Shown: positions 53,187-62,246, numbered from the stretch's first letter. The stretch: 64,000 bases of DNA from Bacteroidetes bacterium 2013_40CM_41_45 (GCA_002215675.1 NGFH01000001.1:248001-312000); one strand, 5' to 3'. Made by a program: numbers and translations. The notes: generated by a model not told the origin, from the letters alone.

Positions 53187-54107
53187 CTACAAAAATCTTA
53201 CATTTTTATGGAATTGTCTTTCAACGCTTGGTTTTACCCTTAAGCAATAATTTATCATGATTTCGTGTGTACCGCTGCTATATGTCTTTATATCTGTCAA
53301 CGTCATATCGTATGAATAACCCACTTTTAGATTCGGAGTTACTTCTAAACCTGCCATGGCAACCAACGCATCCTGCGGAACAAAACGGTACGAAAAACCA
53401 AGCCAGAACTTATTCTGCAGCAGCACATTGGCATTAAGGTCAATTTGAGTTGAAGTTCCTTCTGACTTTGCAAACAGCGAAGGTTTCAAAGTGATGTCGG
53501 GTGTTAATTCTGCATCATACCCGGCCATAAAGTAGTAATGCCTTGCCAGTTTTGTGGTCACATTATCCGTCTTGATTTCTCCCTCTGTAAGATGCAGAGA
53601 TGATATACCTGCATAAAGTTTATCGCTGTAATAATACGCTCCGAAACCAAAATCAATAGCGCCTCCGCTTACGGCCCCCAAAGGAATGCTTTGGTCACCT
53701 CCGTCATTGAAAATAAATTTAGAACCGTCAATAGATTTTTGCATGTATCCTACGTCAAGTCCTAAGTTAAGATATCCTGAGCCAAGGTATAATTTATGCG
53801 CGTATGCAAGGCGCGCCATCAAATTCTTTTCAAACCCTAACTGGTCAGAAGCAATGGTAAGTCCCAATCCCCCTAGAAGCTTTGGTACGGGTGTTTCAGC
53901 CATAAGCAGAAATGTTTTTGGAGCACCGTCAAAACCCGTCCATTGATTCCTGTACAATAAAGTTCCGCAAATAGCATCGTATGCCCCGGCATGAGCGGGA
54001 TTTACGGCCAGCTTGGTGAACATATTCTGACTGAACTGAGGGTCCTGCTGAGCCCACGCAGAAACAGACAAAAACAGTACGACAGCTAAAGAGTAATATT
54101 TTTTCAT
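53187..54107 (-). CDS. PorP/SprF family type IX secretion outer-membrane protein
   Basis: 306 residues. Signal peptide about 1-19 (ending AWAQQD). The family start QQDPQFSQNMFTKLAVNPAHAGAYDAI is the hallmark of PorP/SprF, followed by LLYRNQWTGFDGAPKTF and barrel strands up to GTHEIMINYCLRVK. PorP/SprF proteins anchor specific exported proteins or assist the translocon at the outer membrane. It lies directly upstream of gldK, so the whole set reads PorP/SprF, gldK, gldL, gldM, gldN. Confidence 0.93.
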   Translation of the reverse strand: MKKYYSLAVVLFLSVSAWAQQDPQFSQNMFTKLAVNPAHAGAYDAICGTLLYRNQWTGFDGAPKTFLLMAETPVPKLLGGLGLTIASDQLGFEKNLMARLAYAHKLYLGSGYLNLGLDVGYMQKSIDGSKFIFNDGGDQSIPLGAVSGGAIDFGFGAYYYSDKLYAGISSLHLTEGEIKTDNVTTKLARHYYFMAGYDAELTPDITLKPSLFAKSEGTSTQIDLNANVLLQNKFWLGFSYRFVPQDALVAMAGLEVTPNLKVGYSYDMTLTDIKTYSSGTHEIMINYCLRVKPSVERQFHKNVRFL

Positions 54108-54267
54108 TTACACTAAGCGTTTAAGAAATAGTTATACTTAAATGCTTTAATAATGTTTTAGGTCAACGGCCTCTTTAAGGGGGTAAAATAAATAAGATTA
54201 TTGATGAAAAGCAAAAATATTTGTGCGGGGAATCTTCATAATCCCTTGCTTTAATCAAAAAAAATCC

Positions 54268-55437
54268 TTATGCGCTTAATTTCTGAAATGCGCGCCACCA
54301 TCTTTCAGGAATTTCCTGACTGCTGGCTTTAACATAATCACCGTAAGAACAGGGAACAATATGATGGCGATGATACCTTATTTTAGAATCGGCAAAGGGA
54401 ACTTCCATCCACCAGCGCTCGCTGTGGTTGCTTTTGTAGAAAATAATCTCATGTCCGGAATTCTCAACCGCAATTTTGTAGGTAAGAAATTCCTTTTTGT
54501 TTTTCCACGGATAATCTTTTTTGCGTGAATAAAATCCGTCAATCAGATACCATAGCATCTGTGCCACCAGGTGCGATGTCTGGTTATTGCTGTCGAGCAC
54601 CGGGTTAAGCTCGTAAAAGCCGGCCGTCGAAAGTTTATCACTCATTCCTGCATAGCGCGCAACGCGGCAAACTTCTTCGCCATAAAACCCATTGGGTGTT
54701 GCATTGCCATTTGCCGGTGCATCGGACTGGCGCACCGAAGAAACATCAAAGCTGAAAATATCCGCATTGCGCACCACCGGCTCGGTTTCTTCAATATTGG
54801 CCTGAACTTCGCCCAGGCGGTACACATCGAAGAAAAGTCTTTTCATCAGCTCCACCGATTCATATCCTGTAAAGTACGATTGGTAACCCAGGTTGCTGAA
54901 GTTGAATAGATAATTCGGCTCGTGAAGTATTATTTTTCCAAGGTATGAATTAGAATTTATTTTGTCTTCCGTCCGCCCTAAATCAAAATTGCAGTCAACG
55001 GCTGCGATATTAACCGTTTGCTGAAGATTTACATAAGCCATGTATTGCCCGTATGTCAAATCATGGCTGCCGCCAATGATAATGGGCATAATATCGTTTT
55101 TGATCAAATCGGAAATCACCGTTGCAAGTGCGGCATACGTGTCGTTCAGCTCCAATCCCGATTTCAGGTTGCCCAGGTCTGCGATGCGATAGGAATGGTT
55201 CCACTTTTTGAGTGCATAAAATTTTTCTCTCACCGGCGCGGCTGCCTCGCTGCAACCGGAGTTATTCACCGCTCCGCGGTTTTCGCTTACTCCTACTAGG
55301 GCAATATCAATTCCGTTCAATACAGGGAACTCATGGTTTGCCATGTAAAATTTCACGGCACTGCCAATGCACGATTTATCCTTAGAAAATTTTTCTTCAG
55401 GATAATCAAGCGGTTCAAAGTAGGCAGCGATTTCCAT
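54268..55437 (-). CDS. Arginase-fold protein with altered metal site
   Basis: 389 residues of the arginase/formimidoylglutamase/agmatinase superfamily. The first metal motif GGSHD is intact. The second, normally D-x-H-x-D, is DCNFD, with asparagine for histidine. The third, normally S-x-D-x-D-x-x-D, is SFDVSSVR, missing the second aspartate. Two of the usual manganese ligands are therefore replaced. A C-terminal extension (about 300-389) with ERWWMEVPF and IPERWWRAFQKLSA is added. It starts 3 bp past the topA stop, so it is an operon partner of topA, and the gldK set lies just beyond. The changed ligands suggest a non-catalytic or altered role. Confidence 0.85.
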   Translation of the reverse strand: MEIAAYFEPLDYPEEKFSKDKSCIGSAVKFYMANHEFPVLNGIDIALVGVSENRGAVNNSGCSEAAAPVREKFYALKKWNHSYRIADLGNLKSGLELNDTYAALATVISDLIKNDIMPIIIGGSHDLTYGQYMAYVNLQQTVNIAAVDCNFDLGRTEDKINSNSYLGKIILHEPNYLFNFSNLGYQSYFTGYESVELMKRLFFDVYRLGEVQANIEETEPVVRNADIFSFDVSSVRQSDAPANGNATPNGFYGEEVCRVARYAGMSDKLSTAGFYELNPVLDSNNQTSHLVAQMLWYLIDGFYSRKKDYPWKNKKEFLTYKIAVENSGHEIIFYKSNHSERWWMEVPFADSKIRYHRHHIVPCSYGDYVKASSQEIPERWWRAFQKLSA

Positions 55438-55440
55438 TTT

Positions 55441-57765
55441 TTATTTTTTGGTCTTACCGCGTTTGGCCCAGGCAGCTTTCCTTTGAGACCCTGATGAGTT
55501 CTTCTCCAGCTCAAAAATATCATCCAGCGTCAACTTTTCAGGGACAAGGTTTTTCGGGATGCGTATATTTTTTCCTTTAAACGAAACGAAAGGCCCCCAT
55601 CTTCCTTTTAAAACTTTTATTTCAGGTTCCTCCTTAAATTCTTTAATGATTCTTTCGGCAACGGCTTTTTGTTTTTCAAGCATTAGCTCTATGGCGCGTT
55701 CCTTATTAATAGTATACGGGTCGTCTTCTTTTTTAAGGGAAGCATATAATTTTCCGTGCTTCACATAAGGGCCAAAACGCCCTATGCTCACTGTCAAATC
55801 CTCCCCGTTGAATTCACCCAGGTTGCGGGGAAGTTTGAATAGCTCCAGCGCTTCTTCAAAAGTAATACTTTCCAGGAGTTGCCCGGTGCGAAGCTTGGCA
55901 TAGCGCGGCTTTTCTGTTTCTTCTGTGGTGCCAATCTGAGCCATGGGCCCGAACCTGCCTACACGCACCAGCAAAGTCATTCCGCTTGCCGGGTCTTCAC
56001 CGAGAATTCTTTCTCCCGACGCACGCTCCGATTCCTTCAAAGTGGTTTCTACTGTTTTGTGAAACGGCTTGTAGAAATTTTTTATCATCTTGTGCCATTC
56101 CATTTTTCCTTCCGCAATCACATCAAACTCTTCTTCTACCGTTGCGGTGAACTGGAAGTCCATAATCAGCGGAAAGTTTGTCAGCAGAAAATCATTCACC
56201 ACCATGCCTATATCTGTCGGAAATAATTTATTTTTTTCAGTGCCTGTTGTTTCGGTCTTCGTTTGCTCGTTGATTTTATTATTCTTAAGAGTGATAACAA
56301 AATAATTTCTTTCCTTCCCCATTCGTTCTTCTTTAATTACATATCCTCTTTTCTGCACAGTGGAAATAGTGGGCGCGTATGTGGATGGCCTGCCGATGCC
56401 GAGTTCCTCCAGTTTTTTTACAAGGGATGCTTCGGTGTACCTCGCCGGAGGATATGTGAACCGCTGCATAGCAGTTGCTTCCGACAAAATTAAATTATCT
56501 CCTTCCTTCATGGGAGGCAGCAGCATAGATTCATCTTCATAATTTTCATCGTCCGAACCTTCGAAATATACTCTCAAAAATCCATCAAACAAAATTACTT
56601 CTCCTTTACCGATAAAGTTCAATTCCGATTTATCGCTTGAAACTGTTACCGTTGTTTTTTCAAGAACCGCATCACTCATCTGCGAAGCAACGGTCCGCTT
56701 ACGAATCAAATCATACAAGCGCTGGTCGCGGGAGTCTCCTTCAATTTCCTCGGCAAACATATCGGTAGGGCGAATCGCCTCGTGCGCTTCCTGTGCCGAT
56801 GCCTGCTTGGTTTTGTACTGGTGAGGCTCGGAATATTTCTCTCCGTAATTTTTTAGAATAACATTTTTGGCCATGTTGATGGCTTCCTGCGAAAGACTCA
56901 CCGAATCGGTACGCATATATGTAATGTGTCCGGCCTCATAAAGTTTCTGAGCTATCACCATGGTTTGTGTAACACCGTAACCGAGCTTGCGGCTTGCTTC
57001 CTGCTGCAATGTTGACGTAGTGAATGGAGCAGCAGGTGAACGCTTGCCCGGTTTCACTTCCAGGTTACTTACAGAAAAATTTGCGCCTATGCAGCTCTGC
57101 AAAAATTTTTCTGCTTCTTCTTTGGTGTCGAAACGTTTTGAGAGTTCGGCGCTAAAAGATTTTTCTCCTCCAGAAAATATTCCCGTAACCCTGTAAAATG
57201 TTTTTATGTCGAAAGCAATAATTTCGCGCTCGCGCTCCACAATTAAACGCACCGCTACGGACTGCACCCGCCCTGCCGACAGTTGGGGTTTTACTTTTTT
57301 CCAAAGCACGGGAGATAATTCAAAACCAACTAAGCGGTCAAGTACACGCCTTGCCTGCTGCGCATCCACAAGGTGCTTATCAATGTCGCGGGGATTTTCT
57401 ATCGCTTCCAGAATAGCTCTCTTGGTGATTTCGTGAAACACGATGCGCTTTGTATTTGCTTTTTTCAGCTTCAATGTTTCGCTCAGGTGCCATGAAATGG
57501 CTTCTCCTTCGCGGTCCTCGTCAGTAGCCAGCCAAACAGTTTTTGCTTTTGCAGAATATTTTTTCAGCTCCGCGATTACTTTCTTTTTATCCTCGCTCAC
57601 GACATACACCGGCTCAAAATTATTTTTCAGGTCAATACCCATGTCTGCCTTCGCCAGGTCGCGCACGTGCCCGTATGATGACTTAACGGTAAAATCCTTC
57701 CCAAGAAATTTTTCTATGGTCTTAGCTTTTGCGGGGGATTCAACGATGACGAGATTTTTTGACAT
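55441..57765 (-). CDS. topA: DNA topoisomerase I
   Basis: 774 residues. The Toprim domain (about 1-115: KNLVIVESPAKAKTIEKFLG) carries the acidic DEDREGEAISWH. The catalytic tyrosine is Tyr283 in GHITYMRTDSVSLSQE. The C-terminal repeats (about 590-770) lack the cysteine pairs of zinc-ribbon versions and instead read as Topo_C repeats (RFGPYVKHGKLYASLKK, KGRWGPFVSFKGKNIRIP). It relaxes negative supercoils. The arginase-fold gene follows 3 bp downstream, and a TAnnTTTG element lies 34 bp upstream. Confidence 0.96.
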   Translation of the reverse strand: MSKNLVIVESPAKAKTIEKFLGKDFTVKSSYGHVRDLAKADMGIDLKNNFEPVYVVSEDKKKVIAELKKYSAKAKTVWLATDEDREGEAISWHLSETLKLKKANTKRIVFHEITKRAILEAIENPRDIDKHLVDAQQARRVLDRLVGFELSPVLWKKVKPQLSAGRVQSVAVRLIVEREREIIAFDIKTFYRVTGIFSGGEKSFSAELSKRFDTKEEAEKFLQSCIGANFSVSNLEVKPGKRSPAAPFTTSTLQQEASRKLGYGVTQTMVIAQKLYEAGHITYMRTDSVSLSQEAINMAKNVILKNYGEKYSEPHQYKTKQASAQEAHEAIRPTDMFAEEIEGDSRDQRLYDLIRKRTVASQMSDAVLEKTTVTVSSDKSELNFIGKGEVILFDGFLRVYFEGSDDENYEDESMLLPPMKEGDNLILSEATAMQRFTYPPARYTEASLVKKLEELGIGRPSTYAPTISTVQKRGYVIKEERMGKERNYFVITLKNNKINEQTKTETTGTEKNKLFPTDIGMVVNDFLLTNFPLIMDFQFTATVEEEFDVIAEGKMEWHKMIKNFYKPFHKTVETTLKESERASGERILGEDPASGMTLLVRVGRFGPMAQIGTTEETEKPRYAKLRTGQLLESITFEEALELFKLPRNLGEFNGEDLTVSIGRFGPYVKHGKLYASLKKEDDPYTINKERAIELMLEKQKAVAERIIKEFKEEPEIKVLKGRWGPFVSFKGKNIRIPKNLVPEKLTLDDIFELEKNSSGSQRKAAWAKRGKTKK

Positions 57766-57799
57766 GAAAGTAGTGTCTGGAAAATATTTTTTGGGAGTG

Positions 57800-57807
57800 C
57801 AAATATA
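57800..57807 (-). promoter_or_regulatory. -7 promoter element of topA
   Basis: Minus-strand TATATTTG, followed by C, matches TAnnTTTG and ends 34 bp before the topA ATG. Confidence 0.5.
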
Positions 57808-57937
57808 CCAGCGTAAAATAAACCCGCATAATTAATAAGGTTGCATGCACTTAAAAATTTTGTCTAATCAGTTAGTATTCACTCGAATCAGCAGCGATAA
57901 TGTGTGCGCTTTTTCCTTTCCATTTTCTGATTTAAAA

Positions 57938-57945
57938 TACTTTTG
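57938..57945 (+). promoter_or_regulatory. -7 promoter element of the TMTC-like gene
   Basis: TACTTTTG ends six bases before the ATG at 57952, in the shared context TTTAAAATACTTTTG that recurs before the M1 peptidase gene. Confidence 0.5.
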
Positions 57946-57951
57946 TTCAAA

Positions 57952-59889
57952 ATGAGTCAACAAAAACTTACACGAAGAGAAAAGGAACAACTGTCAAGGC
58001 AAGCGGCAGTTGTACGCAAAGAGAAGGAATCAGGTTCTTCCGGCAACCTGAAGTTATCTCTCGCTTTGATTGTTGCTGTTTGCGGGTTTCTGCTTTACAT
58101 ACAGACCATAAGTTATGATTACGCGCTAGACGACCAGGCCGCTATTGCAGAAAACCGCTTTGTGCATAAAGGAATCGGGGGAATCGGAACATTGTTCGCT
58201 ACATCTTACTGGGATGGATTCAAGGCGGGTGGTGCACAGCAATATCGTCCACTGTCACTGGTAACTTTTGCAATTGAATGGGAATTTTTTCCCGGCAACC
58301 CGGCTGCAGGGCATTTTATGAATGTGTTCTTTTATGCACTTACAGGTTTTATTTTGTTCCGGCTGCTCTGCAAACTTTTCAAAAATAACCTGGTGATTCC
58401 TTTTGTAGCCGTGCTTCTTTTCATGGCTCACCCTGTGCACACTGAAGCAGTTGCCAATATTAAAAGCCGTGATGAAATACTTTGCATGTTGTTCTCAATA
58501 CTTAGCATGTGCTGGCTGCTTGATTTTGCCGGTGCAAATAAATTTTCAAAATTACTGTTAGCAGTTTTTGCGTTCTTTCTTGCCGTCTTGTCTAAGGAAA
58601 ATGCAGTTACAATGATTGCAGTTGTTCCGCTCATGTTATATGTTTTCAGAGATATTAATCTGGAAAAAGTTTTGATGGCCACAGGTGCATTCGCGCTTAC
58701 CGCGTTTATTTATCTACTCATCAAAGTTTCCATTCAACACGGAGCGCTGGTACCAAAAGCAAGTGATCTGACCAATAATATTCTTGCCCAGGCACCGGAT
58801 TACCTGACCAAAATGGCTACTGCATTTTATGTTTTAGGAAAATATATTTTACTGCTCATTTTTCCGACTCATCTTTCCATGGATTATTCTTTCGGTGAAA
58901 TCCGCCTGATGAAGATAACAGACGTGTCGGTGCTTATTCCTATTGTCTTTTTAATTGCAATGGCTGTTTATGCCATTTTAAAAATCAAAAAGAAAGACCC
59001 GGTTGCCTTCGGCATTTTATATTTTCTCCTTACGATTTCTTTGGTCTCTAACCTTGTGATTGTAATCGGTACAATCATGGGCGACCGTCTTCTTTACATG
59101 CCTTCACTTGGGTTCACGATTGTAATTGCCGTACTCATAGTTCGCCTTTTTAAGGATAATACGCCGGATAAAAAATATTCTTCTGTCTTTGATTTTTTCA
59201 AAGCACATTCAAAAGTGATTTTAGTTTCGGGAGCTTTGTTTCTTATATATGGATTCAAAACCGTTAGCAGGAACCTGGTTTGGAAAAATAATCTTGCGCT
59301 TACAACATCTGCAATTCAAGACGCGCCTAACAGCGCCTATGCGCATTATCTATATGCGAATGAACTTGTGAAAAATGCAGCAGCGTATCCGTCCACGGAT
59401 TCAGTCAAGCTTAATTCTGCTTACGAAAAAGTGCTTGCTGAATATTTAAGGGCCGTAGAAATTTATCCAACGTATGCTGAATTTTACAGCGAAGCGGCTG
59501 CGACATATCGTAAGAAGAAAAATATAACTGAAGCACTGAAGTATTATGACCGTGCATTGAAATATGACCCGCACTTGCCTCAAGCATATAACGGAAAAGG
59601 TGTCATCTATTTCAATGCAGGCAAATATAGCGATGCAAAGACACTTTTTCTTGAGGCATTGAAGTATAACCCGAACGATGGAACTGCAATTGGAAATGTA
59701 GGAAGCTGTTATCTTGCTTTAGGAGATAATGACAACGCCATCTCATATTTGCTTAAGGCGCTTGAATATAATCCGAATAATCCTGCAACAATGAATAACC
59801 TGGGCATTGCTTATGAAAATAAGGGTGACAGAGTTCAGGCAAATTCGTGGTATGCAAAGGCAGACCAGGTTTCTAAAAATTCCCGTTGA
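57952..59889 (+). CDS. TMTC-like membrane protein with C-terminal TPR repeats
   Basis: 645 residues from ATG 57952 (MSQQKLTRREKEQLSRQ); a TTG three codons upstream overlaps the promoter. About eleven transmembrane helices fill residues 35-445. The first outside loop has YDYALDDQAAIAENRFVHKG, and a later one has FMAHPVHTEAVANIKSRDE, as in TMTC/O-mannosyltransferase-like (DUF1736) proteins. The last 190 residues are TPR repeats (about 520-640: AEFYSEAAATYRKKKNITEA). It may transfer a sugar from a lipid carrier, but the acceptor is unknown. The following gene has a similar promoter and starts 69 bp downstream. Confidence 0.85.
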   Translation: MSQQKLTRREKEQLSRQAAVVRKEKESGSSGNLKLSLALIVAVCGFLLYIQTISYDYALDDQAAIAENRFVHKGIGGIGTLFATSYWDGFKAGGAQQYRPLSLVTFAIEWEFFPGNPAAGHFMNVFFYALTGFILFRLLCKLFKNNLVIPFVAVLLFMAHPVHTEAVANIKSRDEILCMLFSILSMCWLLDFAGANKFSKLLLAVFAFFLAVLSKENAVTMIAVVPLMLYVFRDINLEKVLMATGAFALTAFIYLLIKVSIQHGALVPKASDLTNNILAQAPDYLTKMATAFYVLGKYILLLIFPTHLSMDYSFGEIRLMKITDVSVLIPIVFLIAMAVYAILKIKKKDPVAFGILYFLLTISLVSNLVIVIGTIMGDRLLYMPSLGFTIVIAVLIVRLFKDNTPDKKYSSVFDFFKAHSKVILVSGALFLIYGFKTVSRNLVWKNNLALTTSAIQDAPNSAYAHYLYANELVKNAAAYPSTDSVKLNSAYEKVLAEYLRAVEIYPTYAEFYSEAAATYRKKKNITEALKYYDRALKYDPHLPQAYNGKGVIYFNAGKYSDAKTLFLEALKYNPNDGTAIGNVGSCYLALGDNDNAISYLLKALEYNPNNPATMNNLGIAYENKGDRVQANSWYAKADQVSKNSR

Positions 59890-59925
59890 ATAAACACCAT
59901 TCATTTTTAAATATCCGATTTAAAA

Positions 59926-59933
59926 TACTTTTG
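59926..59933 (+). promoter_or_regulatory. -7 promoter element of the M1 peptidase gene
   Basis: TACTTTTG ends 25 bp before the ATG at 59959. The surrounding GATTTAAAATACTTTTG is identical to that at the TMTC-like gene. Confidence 0.5.
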
Positions 59934-59958
59934 CTTTCCTGTTTTTATTTTTGTTTTT

Positions 59959-61848
59959 ATGAATGGAAAATTTTTTGCAGCAAGTATTGTGTTCATCACA
60001 ACATTATATTCATGCACATCTCCCAACCCCCAACTCCTAACTCCTGACTCTATGAAAGACCCGCACTCATTTTCTAATCCAGATGATGCCGTTGTAAAAC
60101 ATCTGACACTGAACCTTACGGTTGACTTTGAAAAAAAAATTCTTTCGGGCACGGCAATGCTCGATGTTGAGATGAAAAATAATGTCAAGCAAATTATTCT
60201 CGACACCCGCGATTTGAATATTGAAAAAGTAATTCTGGCTGACGGCAGCAAAGCAAAATTCTCGCTGGGCGATGAAGTAAAATACACGGGACGCTCATTA
60301 ACGATTGAAATTCCTTCGGTTGAAAAAGTGAAACCTGCCTCGACCTTACAACCATCTGCAATTACAATTCATTATTCTACAAAACCTGATGCTGCTGCTT
60401 TGCAATGGCTTGAACCATCGCAGACCGCAAGCAAAAAACTTCCATTTCTTTTCACCCAGTCGCAAGCGATATTAGCGCGTACATGGGTTCCCATTCAGGA
60501 TAGCCCGGGAATCCGTTTCACATATTCTGCAATCGTGAAAGTACCCAAAGGAATGCTCGCAGTGATGAGCGCTGAAAACCCTACAGAGATTTCACCGGAT
60601 GGTGAGTATAATTTTGAAATGGACCAACCCGTACCGGCATACCTGCTTGCATTATCGGTGGGAAATATTTCTTTCAAGTCAACAGGCGGCCGAACCGGTG
60701 TTTATGCCGAACCCGAAGTGATTGATAAAGCCGTGCATGAATTTGCCGACATGGAAAAAATGGTGAACGCTGCCGAAGACCTCTATGGCCCATACCGCTG
60801 GCACAGGTATGATTTGATTGTGCTTCCTCCGAGCTTTCCCTTTGGCGGAATGGAAAATCCGCGTCTCACGTTTGCAACACCAACCGTTATTGCGGGCGAC
60901 CGTTCGCTCACAAGCCTGGTTGCGCATGAACTTGCGCATTCGTGGAGCGGCAACCTGGTGACCAACGCAACATGGAATGATTTCTGGATTAACGAAGGGT
61001 TCACCGTTTATTTCGAAAACCGCATCATGGAAAAAGTTTACGGAAAAGATTTTGCCGAGATGAATGCCGCACTCGGATTGGAAGGATTAAAAGAAACCAT
61101 TAAGGACCTTGGTGACACCAGCGCTGACACCCATTTAAAGCTGAACCTTGCAGGGCGCGACCCGGATGACGGAGTAACCGATGTGGCCTATATAAAAGGA
61201 TGTTTCTTTCTGCGACTGCTTGAAGAAACAGTTGGGCGCGAAAAGCTGGATGACTGGATGAGAAAATATTTTGATACACATGCTTTCAAATCCATGAACA
61301 CCGAGGAGCTGGTTAAAATTATCAGCAGTGATTTGCTCAATAACGACAGCACGCTCATCAGCAAAGTAAATATGAATGCCTGGATTTACGGCCCGGGATT
61401 GCCGGCAAATTGTCCGCAGGTTAAATCAGAAAGGTTTGAAAAAGTAGATGCGGAATTGAAGAAATGGAATGGAGGCGCAAAAGCGTCATCACTGGAAACA
61501 AAACATTTTTCTACGCAAGAGTGGCTTCGTTTTCTGCAGGGCTTGCCCGAAAAAATTTCCCCGGAACGAATGAAAGAGATGGACGATGCTTTCGGATTTA
61601 CCGAATCTAATAACTCCGAAATTTTGTGCGAATGGTTTCAGCACTGCATACGAAACAACTATTTGCAGGCAAATCCATACATAGAAACATATCTCATTAA
61701 TATCGGCAGAAGAAAACTCGTAAAACCGCTTTACCAGGCTCTGGCTGCCACTCCGCAGGGAAAAGAATTTGCGAAAAATGTTTATACAAAGGCCCGCCCC
61801 AATTATCATGCAGTCACCTATCACACCATTGATGAGATTCTGAAATAA
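59959..61848 (+). CDS. M1 family metallopeptidase (leukotriene A4 hydrolase-like) lipoprotein
   Basis: 629 residues. The lipobox LYSCTSPN puts the lipidated cysteine at about 19. The N-terminal beta domain (about 35-225) is followed by the thermolysin-like catalytic domain. The exopeptidase motif is GGMENP (296-301). Zinc is bound by H-E-x-x-H at 323-327 (HELAHSW) and Glu346 in NEGF. A C-terminal helical domain (about 480-629) resembles LTA4 hydrolase. It would remove N-terminal residues from peptides in the periplasm or at the outer membrane. A short 7-bp tandem repeat forms the linker after the lipobox. Confidence 0.93.
   Translation: MNGKFFAASIVFITTLYSCTSPNPQLLTPDSMKDPHSFSNPDDAVVKHLTLNLTVDFEKKILSGTAMLDVEMKNNVKQIILDTRDLNIEKVILADGSKAKFSLGDEVKYTGRSLTIEIPSVEKVKPASTLQPSAITIHYSTKPDAAALQWLEPSQTASKKLPFLFTQSQAILARTWVPIQDSPGIRFTYSAIVKVPKGMLAVMSAENPTEISPDGEYNFEMDQPVPAYLLALSVGNISFKSTGGRTGVYAEPEVIDKAVHEFADMEKMVNAAEDLYGPYRWHRYDLIVLPPSFPFGGMENPRLTFATPTVIAGDRSLTSLVAHELAHSWSGNLVTNATWNDFWINEGFTVYFENRIMEKVYGKDFAEMNAALGLEGLKETIKDLGDTSADTHLKLNLAGRDPDDGVTDVAYIKGCFFLRLLEETVGREKLDDWMRKYFDTHAFKSMNTEELVKIISSDLLNNDSTLISKVNMNAWIYGPGLPANCPQVKSERFEKVDAELKKWNGGAKASSLETKHFSTQEWLRFLQGLPEKISPERMKEMDDAFGFTESNNSEILCEWFQHCIRNNYLQANPYIETYLINIGRRKLVKPLYQALAATPQGKEFAKNVYTKARPNYHAVTYHTIDEILK
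60020..60047 (+). repeat. Four tandem 7-bp units in the M1 peptidase linker
   Basis: CTCCCAA, CCCCCAA, CTCCTAA and CTCCTGA follow each other directly. They encode SPNPQLLTP between the lipidated cysteine and the folded domain. The unit length is not a multiple of three, so gain or loss of a unit would shift the frame. Confidence 0.7.
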
Positions 61849-61892
61849 GTTTGAGGTTGACGATATCATTGCCTCTATTTTAGAGGTAATTC

Positions 61893-61900
61893 TATCTTTG
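61893..61900 (+). promoter_or_regulatory. -7 promoter element upstream of tRNA-Ser(GGA)
   Basis: TATCTTTG, followed by C, matches TAnnTTTG, with TTG at 61869-61871, 21 bp upstream. It ends 19 bp before the tRNA gene. Confidence 0.5.
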
Positions 61901-61919
61901 CTTCCCTTTTTAAAAAAAC

Positions 61920-62006
61920 GGAGAGATGTCCGAGTGGTTTAAGGAGCAAGCCTGGAAAGTTTGTGTGCGGGCAACCGTACCGTGGGTTCGAATCCCACTC
62001 TCTCCG
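61920..62006 (+). tRNA. tRNA-Ser (anticodon GGA)
   Basis: Acceptor GGAGAGA pairs with TCTCTCC. The anticodon stem CAAGC/GTTTG holds the loop CTGGAAA with anticodon GGA, which reads UCC and UCU. The long variable arm (TGTGCGGGCAACCGTACC) is typical of serine tRNA, and the T arm is GTGGG-TTCGAAT-CCCAC. CCA is not encoded. Confidence 0.97.
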
Positions 62007-62013
62007 CAAATAG

Positions 62014-62080
62014 AGTTATGCGTTATTAGTTATATGTTATAAGACCGCTTTTACCGTATAACTAATAACATATAACCGTT
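62014..62080. repeat. AT-rich inverted repeat (GTTATACGTTAT family), copy 2
   Basis: The left arm GTTATGCGTTATTAGTTATA and the right arm (ending TAATAACATATAACCG) form a long imperfect hairpin around AGACCGCTTTTACC. It sits between the two tRNA-Ser genes and resembles the repeat at 16066-16160. Confidence 0.65.
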
Positions 62081-62094
62081 AACTTTTCTTAACC

Positions 62095-62181
62095 GGAGAG
62101 ATGCCAGAGCGGTTGAATGGGACGGTCTCGAAAACCGTTTTACCCGTAAGGGTAACGTGGGTTCGAATCCCACTCTCTCCG
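62095..62181 (+). tRNA. tRNA-Ser (anticodon CGA)
   Basis: Acceptor GGAGAGA/TCTCTCC. The anticodon stem ACGGT/ACCGT holds the loop CTCGAAA with anticodon CGA, which reads UCG. The long variable arm is TTTACCCGTAAGGGTAAC. The acceptor and T arms are identical to those of the tRNA-Ser(GGA) 90 bp upstream. CCA is not encoded. Confidence 0.97.
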
Positions 62182-62194
62182 CAACATTAGAAAT

Positions 62195-62225
62195 AAAAAG
62201 CTCCTTCGCGCAATGCGAAAGAGCC
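62195..62225 (-). terminator. Rho-independent terminator of the HU gene
   Basis: On the minus strand GGCTCTTTCGC pairs with GCGAAGGAGC around ATTG, and TTTTT follows. It lies 22 bp past the HU stop. Confidence 0.8.
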
Positions 62226-62246
62226 CCGTAAAAGAAAGCGAAAAAA

